Positions 40,140-52,099 are shown, counted from the stretch's first letter. The stretch is 64,000 bases of DNA from Ustilago trichophora (GCA_900323505.1 OOIN01000020.1:310001-374000), one strand, 5' to 3'. Notes: generated by a model from the letters alone, not told the origin. A program made the numbers and translations.

Positions 40140-41933
40140 ATATTTCATCATTGTTATTTGGCTTTTTCCGATGATTCAGTCATGCCCTACAGCACAGCAT
40201 GGAAGACTCTCTCTTTCTCTTGAGCGGGAGGAACGGAGGTTCAAGCTCGTTGACGACATTGTTTCTGCTGGAACAAGGAATGCAACTCGGGTCAGACACA
40301 AGGACACAAACGGCCACAAGTCGGTTTCGAGGTCCGGTTCAAAAAAATTGAGCAATGCTCTCCTCGTCACGATTCATGCAAACACCCAACCGTCCTCTTT
40401 CAGGCGCTGGAGCCGTGTTGAGAGGTGTGTTTGGATCTGGTGTGGCTTGGATCCGACCCTGCCCCACTTTGTTTCTTCTCTTTTCTTGTTCCCTTTCTTC
40501 CGCTTTCTTGCTTTCTGCTCCCGTAGCCCACATGCTACTCTGTACTTTAACCTGTGTCCAGCCTCGTTCCCATCACTGGTTTCACCCAAATCCCCTGCAG
40601 CAGACGTAGGAACCAACAGGCAGATGCGCAGAGCCCAACCTTGCCGATTTAGTAGCCACGGCCCATAGTGCAGTATGTCCGCTTTCCGCCTTGGGTTCTA
40701 GGTAAACTGCACAGGCGTACGAGGTTCAATGTGTTGCTGCCTCCGAAACGCTCCCGAAACGGAATTGCCACCTTGTCTCAACGAGGACGTCTCGTTTCCC
40801 TTTGCTTTTCGCTCTCTTACATTCCCCACGCCAGACCCCTGGTTTAGACCTGTTCAAGCCTAGCCCACAGAGCACTGGAGCCACCAGCTCACAAGTGACC
40901 GACGTTCCGGTGCCTGTGCAGCCAAGCTCGAAAGGGCATTTGCGGCATCTGCTTCTGATAGTGGTGTGCCGCGTCGATCCATCTCAGATCAACCGGTCAC
41001 CCCGTCGAACTGTCCCTCTGACGGCTTGGATGTCCCCACTTGCAAGGCCGTCATGCGTAGGGCCTTCCCTCCTTACTTCCACATGCGTTCCCGAACTTCT
41101 GCTTTTGTTTGCCCGTGAAGGCGACTAGGCATCGCACGAGGCTCTCAAACTGCTGATTGAACGTGTGTTGCTGCTTCCAACAATAGCTCCCAAACTATCG
41201 GTACGCTGCCCTCGTTTCGAGCTCTCCACCATCTTCCAACACGTACCTACGCTCTTCTTTACCGCTTACTTCTCGACATGCAGCTTCATTTCTACATCTG
41301 CAACTCCCACACTTCTTTACCATAGCCCCTGCCTGTCCTTTCGACCCAGTTTGCCGGTCGAAACATTGATTCGACAGCCCCGCCCAGCCACAATCTGTGT
41401 GCCTTGCTGTCTCCACATCCATCGCCAATCACACGACAACATTAGCACGCCCTCATCAACATCGACATCCCCGATCTTTTCGAACAACATCAGCAATCGT
41501 AGGCCTTCACCAAGTCGTGGCTCGGCAGTAGATTCAGGTGATCGTGAATATAAACAGATCCAGTGCAGTACTCATTCCTAGTATCTTGGCTCGCTAAAGC
41601 GCTTAGAGATAGCATACGGAGAAAAGCGTCGTCTCGTCAGAGTCCGACGTATCTACTGAAAATTGTCTTGATTCTTCCGCCTATCCTGTTATCTAAAAAG
41701 ACGCCGCCCCCAGATCCGTGTTCGTCCGGAGCCGGTCATCGTCTTCGTGATTGCAGGTGGTCGGAGAGGCAAATAGGCATCTAGAGTAGATAGACACCTG
41801 GAGCAAGTGTGATACCAGTCTTGTTGCTCCTGGTCGCTTTGGCTCGCGTGGACGGTGGGGTCCATCGACAAGCATCAAAGCCTCTGCATCCTGCCTCTTG
41901 GAGAGGCGGAGGACCGAGGGCTGGGCTTCAATT

Positions 41934-43827
41934 ATGTCAGACAATAGCGTGGGATGCAGCACAAAGGTGGCAACGCAGACCATGCACAAACCAGCACCAC
42001 CAGCACCTTCGTCACCACATCAGCAGAAAGATGCCAGCCTTGGGTCAAAGCTTGATGAAACATGGCGCCATCTGCTTTGTTTGCTGCGTCCGCCATTGCA
42101 ACAAATCTTCGCAAACCGTCCCACTTCATCTATTCTAAGACCGGTTGAGCCGAAGAGACCTCGTCGTTATCAATCTCTTCAGCTTTGCGACAGCGAGCGA
42201 TCTGATCGCGGGCATAGAGCGACGCCCACACCATCTTCATCTCAGGTAGCAGGGCCGTCCAGTCCAGCCCACTCAACAACGAGCGAGGCCGTTCGAGCAG
42301 GCAAGCGGCGTCTGGAGAGCGAAGCAGCAGAAGAAGCTGTTCCCGTCCATAAGAAGACCGAAACTTCGGATCATAGGTATGTTTTTTTTTTTTTTTTGTT
42401 CTCTCTCTCTCTCTCTCTCTCTCTCGTTGCACTCTAGTCTCTTTCTATCGATTCCGGTCCCCTCCCTCTGTCCCCCTCCTCTCCTTTCTCTCCGCCGTTC
42501 TCCCTCAATCAAGCTGGCTTCATCTTCCAAGAGACACCTTCCGCTCCTATGAGCTGTCCTTCCGACGGTTTGCCTTACGTTCGGAATGAGGGCATCGATA
42601 GCCTAAGGTGCGACGTGTCCAGGAATCGGTCCTTGCGATGAACACGGCCTGCTGATCATTACCGCCCCAGTGCCGTGATGCCTAGCGCCACCTCTGAACA
42701 ATGTCCTCTGACCTGAAGCGTTCCCAAGACTATTTCAGGCTTGCGTCAGCATCGCCCCCTTCCATTCTGAGATCCCACAGCATTCTCCTCCCCGCCGCTT
42801 GGCTCCTGCCCTCGTCCTAGACGCTCGCTTCCATCCCCCTGACATTTGACCTTCTTTCTCTCTCCTTGCCGCTGCCAAAAATGACATCAACCAGCCCTTC
42901 TACAGCCGAATACAAGCTGATCTTGGTGCAAGAGCCCACCACTGGAGTCGCATTCGAAGACAATTTGCTTGGTCGCATCGGTTTGGCACCTCCTCTGATC
43001 CTCGAGATGCAAGTGCTCAAAGATGGAAAGGTCAAAGACGTCTCTGCAGAGCTGCCCTTCTTGATCTGCCAATGCTCGCTGCTGGACGAGAGCGGGGCAG
43101 TCGCAGACATGGTGCATCAAACTTCTGTCGCCGCTGGCAATCCTTCGCCAAACACGAGCTCGATGCCACCAACACCAACAACACGCGGTCGAAGAGGCCG
43201 ATCGAGTTTGAGCCGCCGCGGCACCTCCGCATCTGCCGTCTCGACCAGGTCCTCGGAATCAACCGAAGCGTCCGCCAGCGCTGCCTCGGAAGACGCGCAA
43301 GCCCTCATCGATGCTACATCGGCAGCGGCATCGCAGCAGACACGTTCCAGCTTCTCTGTTCCCCGTCCTTCTTTGGGTCGAGACTCGCCGCCACGTTTGG
43401 CTCGAATGCTTTACGGCACGATTATGGCGGGTCCACAGCAGTGCGATTCGCTTCAAGATGAAGAGAAGCCGTACTTCTTCTTTCCCGAAATTAGCGTTCG
43501 TACTCCAGGCAAGTTCAAGATTCAGTGCAAGCTCATGCGACTGTCTCTGTAAGTTGACGACGTGATCTGCAAAGCAACTCATCTTGGCACACTAGAGCTT
43601 CCAGCTGACAATTTTATCTTTGCTATTTGATGTCACTTTGTTGTTCGGGATATGCTAGACCTGGCATGCCCATCGCGGAACAAGGTCACCTGGCCTCGAT
43701 CGAAACCCAGATCTTTGAGGTAGTCAAGCGTGACGAGTACACGGCGCCTTATATTACCGACATTTCGCGTCACTTTGCTCGGCAAGGCGTACCGCTTCTC
43801 CTCCCTCCCGGTGTTTCAGCCGACTAG
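41934..43827 (+). CDS. Velvet-domain regulator with Ser-rich insertion (VelB-like), 3 exons
   Basis: Velvet proteins are nuclear factors with an NF-kappaB-like DNA-binding fold that form heterodimers and control development and secondary metabolism. Proposed exons are 41934-42376, 42895-43548 and 43659-43827 (421 residues). Intron 1 starts GTATGT and ends ACCAG; intron 2 starts GTAAGT and ends GCTAG. Exon 1 is a Pro/Ser-rich disordered part. The velvet fold starts with YKLILVQEPTTG, PPLILEMQVLKDGK and LPFLICQCSLLDESG, is broken by about 100 Ser/Arg/Ala-rich residues, and resumes with RMLYGTIMAG, YFFFPEISVRTPGKFKIQCK and the last-exon segment TQIFEVVKRDEYTA. A large insertion inside the fold is known for VelB. 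The usual RxCG...DRRP signature is degenerate here. A shorter form could start at the ATG at 42881 (AAAAATGACA context). Confidence in the fold is high, in exon 1 moderate. Confidence 0.82.
42382..42425 (+). repeat. T16 tract and (CT)n microsatellite in velvet intron 1
   Basis: T run 42382-42397 followed by about 12 CT steps (42401-42425), directly after the GTATGT splice donor. Confidence 0.85.
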
Positions 43828-43856
43828 ATTGGTCGAGAGATTCGTCATGGCCACAA

Positions 43857-43906
43857 GACACACACACACACACACAAACCTACACACACACACACACACA
43901 CACACG
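43857..43906 (+). repeat. CA microsatellite downstream of velvet gene 1
   Basis: Two (CA)n blocks separated by AACCTA, starting 30 bases after the stop codon. Confidence 0.9.
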
Positions 43907-44296
43907 CATACGTGCACGCCAAACCAGGCTTTGACTTGTATAATTGTTTCCCCATCACGGTATCATATCTGACTCGTATTCAGGCACATGCATGCATCTT
44001 GTCGCGCTAATCTATTGCTTCCACTCTTGATGTGTATGGTGCAAAGAGCGCTTGTTGTCTCTTTTGCGCTGCGCTGAAAGAATGGACAATCGACAGAGAT
44101 CGATAGAGATGGGTAAGGATTCTAATGCAAGCTTTGCTCTCTGCTCTCAACGGTCGTGTCAGCTCTTTTGTGAAATGTCACTTTTTTTTATCAAAATCCA
44201 CAATTCTGACACAAGGCAGGATCCAAAACATGCAGAGCAGCAATCAGCAGCCAGCGTGGCACACTGTAGGCAGTAGAAAGTGTAGCGACGTTTGGT

Positions 44297-44299
<3 letters not shown>

Positions 44300-44339
<40 letters not shown>
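44300..44339 (+). repeat. Uninterrupted 40-base T tract
   Basis: Forty T in a row between the two velvet genes; on the minus strand this is a 40-base A tract 390 bases beyond the stop of velvet gene 2. Confidence 0.95.
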
Positions 44340-44340
<1 letters not shown>

Positions 44341-44729
44341 AAAATTGCGGCAGCCATGCGCCTCTCGAAAGTAAAGTTTCCATTTGGCCTCTTTTTTCTC
44401 AAACCTCATTTCATGCCCAACCAAACGAAAAGGCTCCGTGGCCGAACCCGATCCGGCTCAACTTTGGACAATTCGATCTCAGATTTGCATCGTCATTCTC
44501 TTCCCTCACAATCTCGCGCTTTGGATGTACAAGTAGAATGGCGATCTTTCCCCTCTTCATTAGGTTCCCAAATAACAAAAGTGTGACGAGCTGGACTGAT
44601 AAGGATATTGTTGATTACCGGAAAAACATGCTGGTGATATGCAGATAGATACAGGCAACTCTCTTAGAGGGTGTTGACCCCGCACAGTAGATGCCTGGCG
44701 AAGTGCGGATTGGATGTGGAGCTCGAGAC

Positions 44730-46346
44730 TCAATCGAGGTTGTCCTTGTCGTCGGTCGAGGCAGTGTAAGAGTCGGGCTGCTCTTTTTTCCCGCGAACGT
44801 CGTTGCGAACGGGGACCTGGATGCCTTGCCGTGCGAGACATTTGGCCAACTCGGTGGACTCGGTCATGCCGGGGAAGCGTCGCGGGCTGTAGATGGCGAA
44901 TGGCTCTGTGAGCGCCTCGGCGAGGACTTGGCCACCAGCGTTGGTGGACGATGCGCCCATGGTAGGAAGGCTGGGTGGCCCAATCGCGATGAGCTTGAAT
45001 GCAAGTCGGAACTGACCTTCCTGGCGAATGCTGAGATCGGTAAAGACAAAGAAGCAGGCTCTGGAGCCGTCAAGGTCACGAGCAACATTGGCGCTGGCTA
45101 CCAAGCGGCCCTCGAGCATCCTGGTCCATGGATACGAAGGGTCGTTGGATTCCACCAAGACCGCGTCGGAATGCGTGCGAGCATTTGGATCTTCTTTGCG
45201 AAGCGAGACTTGAAGAATGAGATTGGAGCTATTCTCAGCACTGTAGACCGTGTCAATATCGTCGCGGGTGGGCAAAGGTCAGCATGACAATGATGAATGC
45301 TTCGCACCAGCAACGATCTGGGCCTGCTCGTGGAAGGACAACATGTACTCACTCTTCGTCTTCGGTCCCGTCCTCCTTCAGGATACGCAACTGCAGGATG
45401 GGCAAAGGATCCAGAGGTCGCTTATCTTTGCTGCCCAGTCCACACAAACGTCCCTGCTTTGGCTGCTGGCGGATGATCAGCTTGTACGTTCTGTGATGAT
45501 GAACGAGGCGACATTGAGCGGCCATGAGGAGCGATGCGACAATGCCGAGGATGTGGAATGATGGCGGTCAGTTTCTCAAACGTGTTTTTGGGTGACGAGA
45601 ATCCATCGGTGACAAGTTGCTCAACCTACCTATGATCATTCGAGTGATGTGGGAGGCATGTCAACATGGGCGGAGGAGCCGTTGGTCCTGTACGTAGCTC
45701 GTGTAGACGAACGCCTCCGTTGTTGACTGGGGAAGGAGCACCGTGAGATATTCTTGGCGGGCGACTCTCCGATGCTGAACTGTGTTCGTCATTACCGTAC
45801 GGAGCTGTGTCGCGATACGACTCGCGGTGAGATTGCTGCGTGCGGTGCGGATAGCTGGCAATGGTCGGGCTACTCAACCGATCCGGATGCTGGTCTCTAT
45901 GCTGTTCTTTGCGTTCACCGCCGTACGTCCTCCCTGTGCCATATGCTTCTGTTGGAAAGGAGCGCATCCCTGGAAGCTGCGTGGACGCAACCGACTGGGA
46001 GGCATCGCCACGAGAAGCAGACTGCGGTGCCATCGGCACCCTCGATGAGGATGGCAGCGGAGGCGGACGCATACTGAAACTGTTGTTGTCGTCTGCCAAA
46101 GGTTGTCGATCAAGATCACGAGCTGGAGATGATTCAGCATGGTCGGCTCTTCCGACGAGGCCAAATCGATCCGACGAAGGCAAAGTACTCACGATGGCTG
46201 TTCTCAGGATGCATCCGATGACGTTCTGGGTAAATGTCGTGAGCATCATGTCGGCTCGTGTTGTCTATGCACTGCTGAAGCTGCTGGTCTGCGCTCTTGG
46301 ATCGATGCTGTTGGTCTGCTGGAGCATCTTTGTTGGGGATCGACAT
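44730..46346 (-). CDS. Velvet-domain regulator (VosA/VeA-like class), 4 exons
   Basis: A second velvet protein, convergent with the first (902 bases between stops). Proposed exons on the minus strand are 46346-46193, 46122-45630, 45490-45353 and 45240-44730 (431 residues). All introns have GT..AG ends (GTGAGT/CCAG, GTAGGT/ACAG, GTGAGT/ACAG) and the phases match. Residues 1-215 are Ser/Pro/His-rich and disordered. The velvet fold starts TYKLIIRQQPKQGRLCGLGS followed by KDKRPLDPLPILQLRI, a clear canonical signature. It continues RLVASANVARDLDG, CFFVFTDLSIRQEGQFRLAF and PFAIYSPRRFPGMTESTELA, and ends LARQGIQVPVRNDVR. There is no large insertion, unlike its neighbour. The class (VosA, VeA or VelC) is not decided. 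Family assignment is very strong; each splice site is read by eye. Confidence 0.87.
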
Positions 46347-46850
46347 ATTGTCCAGTGTGTCAAGTCAACCAAGACCAATGATGGGCCGGCCTGGGCTGGG
46401 CTGGGCTGGCTGAGATCACGTAAGACAGTCCAGCTGCAATGCGCAAGTGGTGTCAGGAAAGAAGGAGAGCGCAGGTAAGTGCAAGGTGCATGGCTGTCGA
46501 TGAAGGCGCTGACAAGCACTGTATCTTTGTGGACAAGCGCCACGCCCTAGCTGCCCAAAGAAAAGGGGGCCAACGAAGCGAGACTGGCGCGATTTCCTTC
46601 CCTGTGACTGGCGATTCGGCTGGCGATGCGATTCAAATGAAGCGACGGAAGCAGAGCGAAGAAAGCAGATGTCGGCGCAAGACAAGCTTGTAAGTATGTT
46701 GTTACAGTACGACTGTTGTGATGCAAACGAGCAAGATGATAGTGTGCTGGCTGAAACGATCAAAGGACCAGAAAATCAAGAAATTTGGAGGAGGGTAGGT
46801 CGGGGAGGGAGAAGGAGTTGCCGAAGCTCTTCAACAACTCTGCAGCCCTT

Positions 46851-46889
46851 GGAGAGAGAGAAAGAGAGAGAGAGAGAGAAAGAGAGGGG
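46851..46889 (+). repeat. GA-rich microsatellite
   Basis: GAGAGAGAAAGAGAGAGAG-type run ending in a G tract, about 500 bases upstream of the second velvet gene. Confidence 0.85.
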
Positions 46890-49800
46890 GGGAAAGAAGA
46901 GATGTGGCGGGTGAAGACACTTGTAGTTATAGAAATAACGGTGGAGACGATGTGAGAGGCTCTGGTGGGTGGCGGGAGGAGAAGGAAGAGAAGGAAGGCG
47001 ATTCGGCATTATGCAGTTGAGCTTGTAGAAGCGAAAGAGGAACAACCAGACATGGCGCACCCGCAAGACGCGAAGCTGACTGTGTGATCAAAGCTGCACA
47101 AAACAAATGCAGCTGGACCTCGGAAGCAAAGCAACGATTCAGCCACTCGGAACGACGAGATTAAGCCCTAGCCCTGTGTATTCTTGGATGCAAAGCATGG
47201 CGCAGCCTCGCAGCAACATAGCGTCGACTTTGTCAAGGGCACGTGTCTTCTGCAGCGTACCCAATGTAGACAAGACAGATCTGGATGGGAGAACGGCTAT
47301 AGGCGGACAAAAGAAAGCGCCTCGTCTGCCCTCATCTGATTCGACTTTGCCAACCAGAATAATCGCTACATGTTGATCGTATAATGATGATGCTTACAGT
47401 CGATGGAAGCGATATAGACAACAGACGATGATGTTTCTGTCGAGGTGGTCCACAGCAGAGGCTTCTCGACGGCGAATCCAGCGAATTCTTCATACCTAGA
47501 CAACAGCATATGGGAGCTGAGGAAAACTAAGATCGTGGTCTGCAGAGCATCCACCAAGAGAGACTCGGAGGGGCGAATGGGCCGATGAGCGGAGCCAGGT
47601 GGCATACATGATCCAGACTGGGCAGCATCTGTCGGATCAGAGTTTTCACATTGGCAAGGTCTGCTAAAAGGCACCATTATCCCGAATCAAGTACTGAATT
47701 GCGCACCGCACCTCTCCGAATGGCATTCGGTCTGCCCACTACGAAACTTCTCAAATTGACTTGGCCGGCACCCTTTTCAACATGCCAAAGCAGAGTTCCG
47801 ATTCTCACTCTGTCTCCAGGACCGGAACGGAAACAAGCGAGGGAAGGGAGGAAGGACCTGCAATACTTACCGCTGAATGAGTATGGTGGCACTTGGTACG
47901 ATCAGAAAAGGCTGACCAGTGAGACCAAAGTACTATAGAGCCAGAAAATATTGGCAGTGTCGATAGAGGCAGTAAATTCCACCCTGTGCCGGAAGCAATT
48001 CGGATGTCGGGACTACGATGATCGAGAAAGAAAAGTCGATACAGCAGAGTGAGCTAGTGAGCGACTGAGTTGCGGGATAGATGGAAAGGCGGAAGAAACA
48101 GTTGACGTGCGGCGGTGCATCCAAGTTCTAGATGGGACGACGTGTGTCTGGCAACAAGAAGAGGTGATGACGCTGAAACCAAGTCAAAAGTGACACGAGA
48201 GAGACAGCGTACGTCGGCTGCAGAGACGCGACAAATGAGGATCGCATGCAAAGGCGAGCGTGACCCGAATCAGATTTCAATACCAGCCACGTCCAAGCTG
48301 CAGTTGAGGATGAGGAACAGCAGAACCGAACAAACCGCAATTGAAGCGCAATCATGCAATCGGATCTTGCCTCGCTTAATCCTTTGGTGTTTCAATCCGG
48401 GGGCTGAACGGTGCTGACAACAGCTTACCGGTGACGATGCGGGGATTAGCTCGGGAGTTGAGAAGGCTAGCACCTCGACGCTATGCGACCGGTGAATATG
48501 CCAACGTCTTGGCCAGGACTGTGCAGCGCTCGGATGGAACAGGGTCTGAAGCAAGAAACAAGAGCACAATCAGGCGACGAATAAGCGTTTGCGTGAGCTG
48601 AGCGGAAAATGAAATGCGGCCGAGACAAGAGTCGGTCAAAGTTACGCTCGGCACCCTCTTTTTGACAATGCTACGCGGAAGCTCAATGAAGGGGTAAAGG
48701 GATTCCGTGGCGAGCAAAGGGCCACAGCGCAGAAAACGCTGGGCAGGAGGGGGAAGCTAAACCGACGAAGGTGAGGATGAGGGAGAGGGAGAAAGAGAGA
48801 AAGCTCGGAAAAGAAAACCGGCAGAGGTGGAGTGAGGCGGAAAGGTCAAGATGGAGGAAAGAGGAAAATGTCCAGAGCAAAGGTTTCAAGAGAGCCTCAA
48901 CGAAGAAGAGGAACGACGGCGACATAGGTGGGAGCAATCGAGCAGATTTCCGGGAAGTGACGTCTGCCCACCGCCAGATATAAGTGTACATACGCAGCGG
49001 AACTTATTCCAGCTCGAGAGCTATCCGTCGCTTGTGCAAGGTGCGTTGAAGTGCAACCGGTCTGGCATCGTCTTTTGCATCCTCTGCTCTCATACTTTGC
49101 CCATGTTCCTTGCCATCATCTGGCTACGGCGGGTACGAGACCAGGATGCTCTCTCGACGAACGGAATTACACAAAATGCATTTCCAAAATACGCCCGCCA
49201 TGTGCAATGTATGCGAAGATCCCGGGAGGAGCAACCAGAGGTACAGGTGGGGTGCTGCAGGTTTCAATGAATAAAGTGCAGCAACATAGCAGAGCACAGC
49301 AGAGCAGAGTCAAAAGAGCATCTCGGCAGTGCAGATGCTGCTTCTATGCTGGTCATTGAGTCATGGTTTGGCTTCCGCATCTTTGCCAACAAGTTGGTCC
49401 ATGTGGCTCTGGCGATCCGCCAACTCAATAGGAATGAGACATGTTCTGCCATTACTGCTTTGTCAGATGCTATCCATGACTCGGATGCCCCAGATCAGAG
49501 TAACCCAGTGCTCTGGTCTGACGCTTGGCACCTCTTTCGAAGACCAATATTTTTTTTGTGCATGGAAGGCAAAAATCGGCTCTCCCACTTACCTTGATAT
49601 GGGTACTTCTCCTTTGTCAAATGCTTAGGGAAGAAAAAGGGCTGTGTTCTGATCTAGTTGATGCCGGTATTGGTGCAGGTTGTGGTGTTGGAGTGACTGA
49701 ACGAAGGCTTGACTTGGCTTGCCGACAAACTCGATTTAATCTCGCCGCTCCGACCTAGCGTGGACCGTCGACCTTTCCAGCTCATACAACACCGAGGAGA

Positions 49801-50912
49801 GAGGGAACCAGACTCAAGAAAGCCAAGACAGCAACAGAGTGCGTAGTGTCACTGACAAATATCACATGAAGGCCCCGCTTCCTGAACCGCCAAAGTGCAT
49901 CGACTGATTTGGCATTCGGCCCACCCCTCTTTTTTATTTTTTAAAAAAAATGTAATAGATATACGCTTTTTTTTGTTAGTGGTTTGTATTTTCCCTTCTC
50001 TCTTTGTTGCATGTAGTTACGGGAGTGTGCAGCAAGGTTTGGCCGTCTAGGTCCGTCAGTCGACGAATTCATGCGCTAAATACGCCAGGGCGTCGTCTTT
50101 ACTTGACTGGCATCGACTTTGTCTGTACCTCCTCAAAACAAGTTTCCTTCTTTGCAAGTCAACACCAAAAAATCACATTCGCGCGCTTGTATGCTTACAT
50201 GCTTGCACACACTTGCATTATTGCGAAACGTGGGCTATGAGTCACTGACGGTTGAGCTTCCAAGTCTTTTTCACATTTTGCCAGCACATTTTCAGGGACA
50301 ACGGAGCACATCCCGTCGACAGCACCGGAAATCGACAACGCTTCAAGGTTCCACAGACACTCTGACAACACGGGTGGCATGAACAAAGTGTTGATGAAGC
50401 TGCAACATGATCCCACTTCTCTCGCCGTGAACCTTAAAGTTGCAGCAAATGGGTCTGCTTTCTTTTCAAGATCACCAGTGAACAACGGCCAATGACCTCC
50501 GAGCAGAGTGCAAGAACCGCCGACATGAGATTGAGATGGGAGCGACCATTTTCCGACGCAGCCACGGGACTGCACAGACGCTGGCATCGCCTACTATGAC
50601 ACGGTGTACTGTAAGCTCAAACGGCGAGCGCATTAGTGGGGCAGCCAACCAGTGTCAAGAGGGGACGATAAAAAAAGAAAAGTCCTTCGGAGAGACCGAT
50701 GAAAGCCTCCCTGTCGGCGTTACGCGTAGTCTTAAAATTAAAGTTTCTTTTGACGCAATATAGCTGTTTCTCGTAGAAGACGATCTTGCTCGTGTTTCAA
50801 CAAATTTCGAGAATCTCATTCAACCTTGTGTGCCGCCAAGCTGTTGCTGACTGATGCCGAGTCTGTGGTTGACGCGCTCTCTGCCTTGCAGCTTTTGAAG
50901 ATCTTCTTTCTT

Positions 50913-50948
50913 CTCTCCCCCTCTCTCTCTCTCTCTCTCTCCCTCTCC
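50913..50948 (+). repeat. CT microsatellite
   Basis: About 15 CT steps with C-rich ends. Confidence 0.85.
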
Positions 50949-52043
50949 CTCGAGTCCAACTTATTCGCTAATTTGGCCAACTTGGCCTTTTGATGCAGTT
51001 CGGGACCCTTGCCCATGCACGATATTTCTCCTTATCACAGCCAGCCATCTTTTACGCTGCATTTCGCTGCAAGAGTCAAAAGCCATCATGCCCGAGATGC
51101 CCGTCCACAGCGGCTAGTCATCTGACGCGACTCGGAGGCTGAAATCCACGCTCTCAAAGTCAAGCATCAACAAGGAAGCTTCCTTCTCTATATGCAAGAC
51201 GCAACGGCCAAGAACGACGAAATTCAAAACAAGAATCGGCTCAGGTCCCAAGTCCGACCGTTTTTTGAAAAACAGCACGTACCGTCGTGTCTGATTGGCA
51301 CAAGCATCCAGACGCCGGAGCGGGCCAGCTGCCATTCGGAACTCAGCGTCGGATTTGCCAGCTAGCTAGTCACAGTAATTTACCATCAGATGCAGCAGCG
51401 CGCGTCGCATCCTGATCTCTGCTAACCTCCTCGGCAAGCTTCTCAGTCAGTTCGCATTCCCGCGGAACGAACGAGACCGACTCTGCTTGCCAGTCTTCGT
51501 GTCCAGACTCTTTTCATCTCTGTCTCTCTGTCATATCCTCTTAGATGATCGCGATAGCCTGGTACAGTACAGCTCGTCTTCGTTGGGAGGATAGTTTTTC
51601 AGAAGAAGTGTCGATACTACAAGCATGATTCAGAGCTAAAAAGGAAAGACCAACAGCTTGACGAAAGCCTGGTCCACCGACGAGTGACACATCGGTAATC
51701 AGTTCATTGCTTCGGCTGGCTCAATGGTCACTCCAGCGTCGGACCCAGCTCCGATCCTTGGCGTTTCAGATTATCAGATCCTCGGCAATTCATCTGACCT
51801 TGACAGCTCTCTGACGACATGAATCAAAACAATGATCATCAGTACCATTCTCATCATCATCAGCAACATCCGCCACAACACTTGCCCGTAAGCTTGGTCT
51901 CGACTCCTTTGTGGTGACTTCAAATCCCGGGTAGCGAGCTTCGCGTCTTTCTCGCTTGCCTTTTCCGAGGTGCCCAGTTGCAAAGACGGCGATTGGAGCA
52001 TGTGCTCCTGTTGCATCGTGGCTATGCATGCAAGGAAGCCTCA

Positions 52044-52099
52044 TTTAAAGCTTTCATACAGTAGCGCGGCAGTCTTTAAAGCTTTCGTACAGTAGCGCG
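52044..52099 (+). repeat. Direct repeat of 25 bases, period 31
   Basis: Two copies (52044-52068 and 52075-52099) of a 25-base unit beginning TTTAAAGCTTTC and ending TACAGTAGCGCG, differing at one base. Each ends in a TACAGTA core like the dispersed element. Confidence 0.85.

Larger units (their letters stand above)
36813..41933. other. 5.1 kb region upstream of the first velvet gene
   Basis: No protein-like frame is supported, apart from a possible 5' exon of the membrane-protein gene near 36900. It holds A-rich runs at 38609-38648 and 38944-39003, ACTGTAC-type elements at 37837, 39232 and 40122-40139, and a pyrimidine-rich part from about 40780 to 41560 that may be promoter or leader of the velvet gene. 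Confidence 0.55.
43828..44729. other. Spacer between the convergent velvet genes
   Basis: 902 bases, no gene. It holds the CA microsatellite (43857-43906) and a 40-base T tract (44300-44339). Both terminators should lie here, but no specific signal is clear. Confidence 0.6.

Noticed and set aside
41165..41581. 138-residue frame upstream of velvet gene 1
   Set aside because: Pro/Ser/Thr/Phe-rich translation of pyrimidine-rich leader DNA, without homology I can recall or splice sites that join it.
45500..45525. ATG at 45525 as start of velvet gene 2
   Set aside because: The spliced model with two upstream exons keeps phase at all junctions and the acceptor at 45490 lies after this ATG, matching the neighbouring velvet gene; the ATG lies in an intron.
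51716..51790. tRNA-like A box (TGGCTCAATGG)
   Set aside because: No GGTTCRANNCC B box at the right distance and no acceptor stem could be paired.
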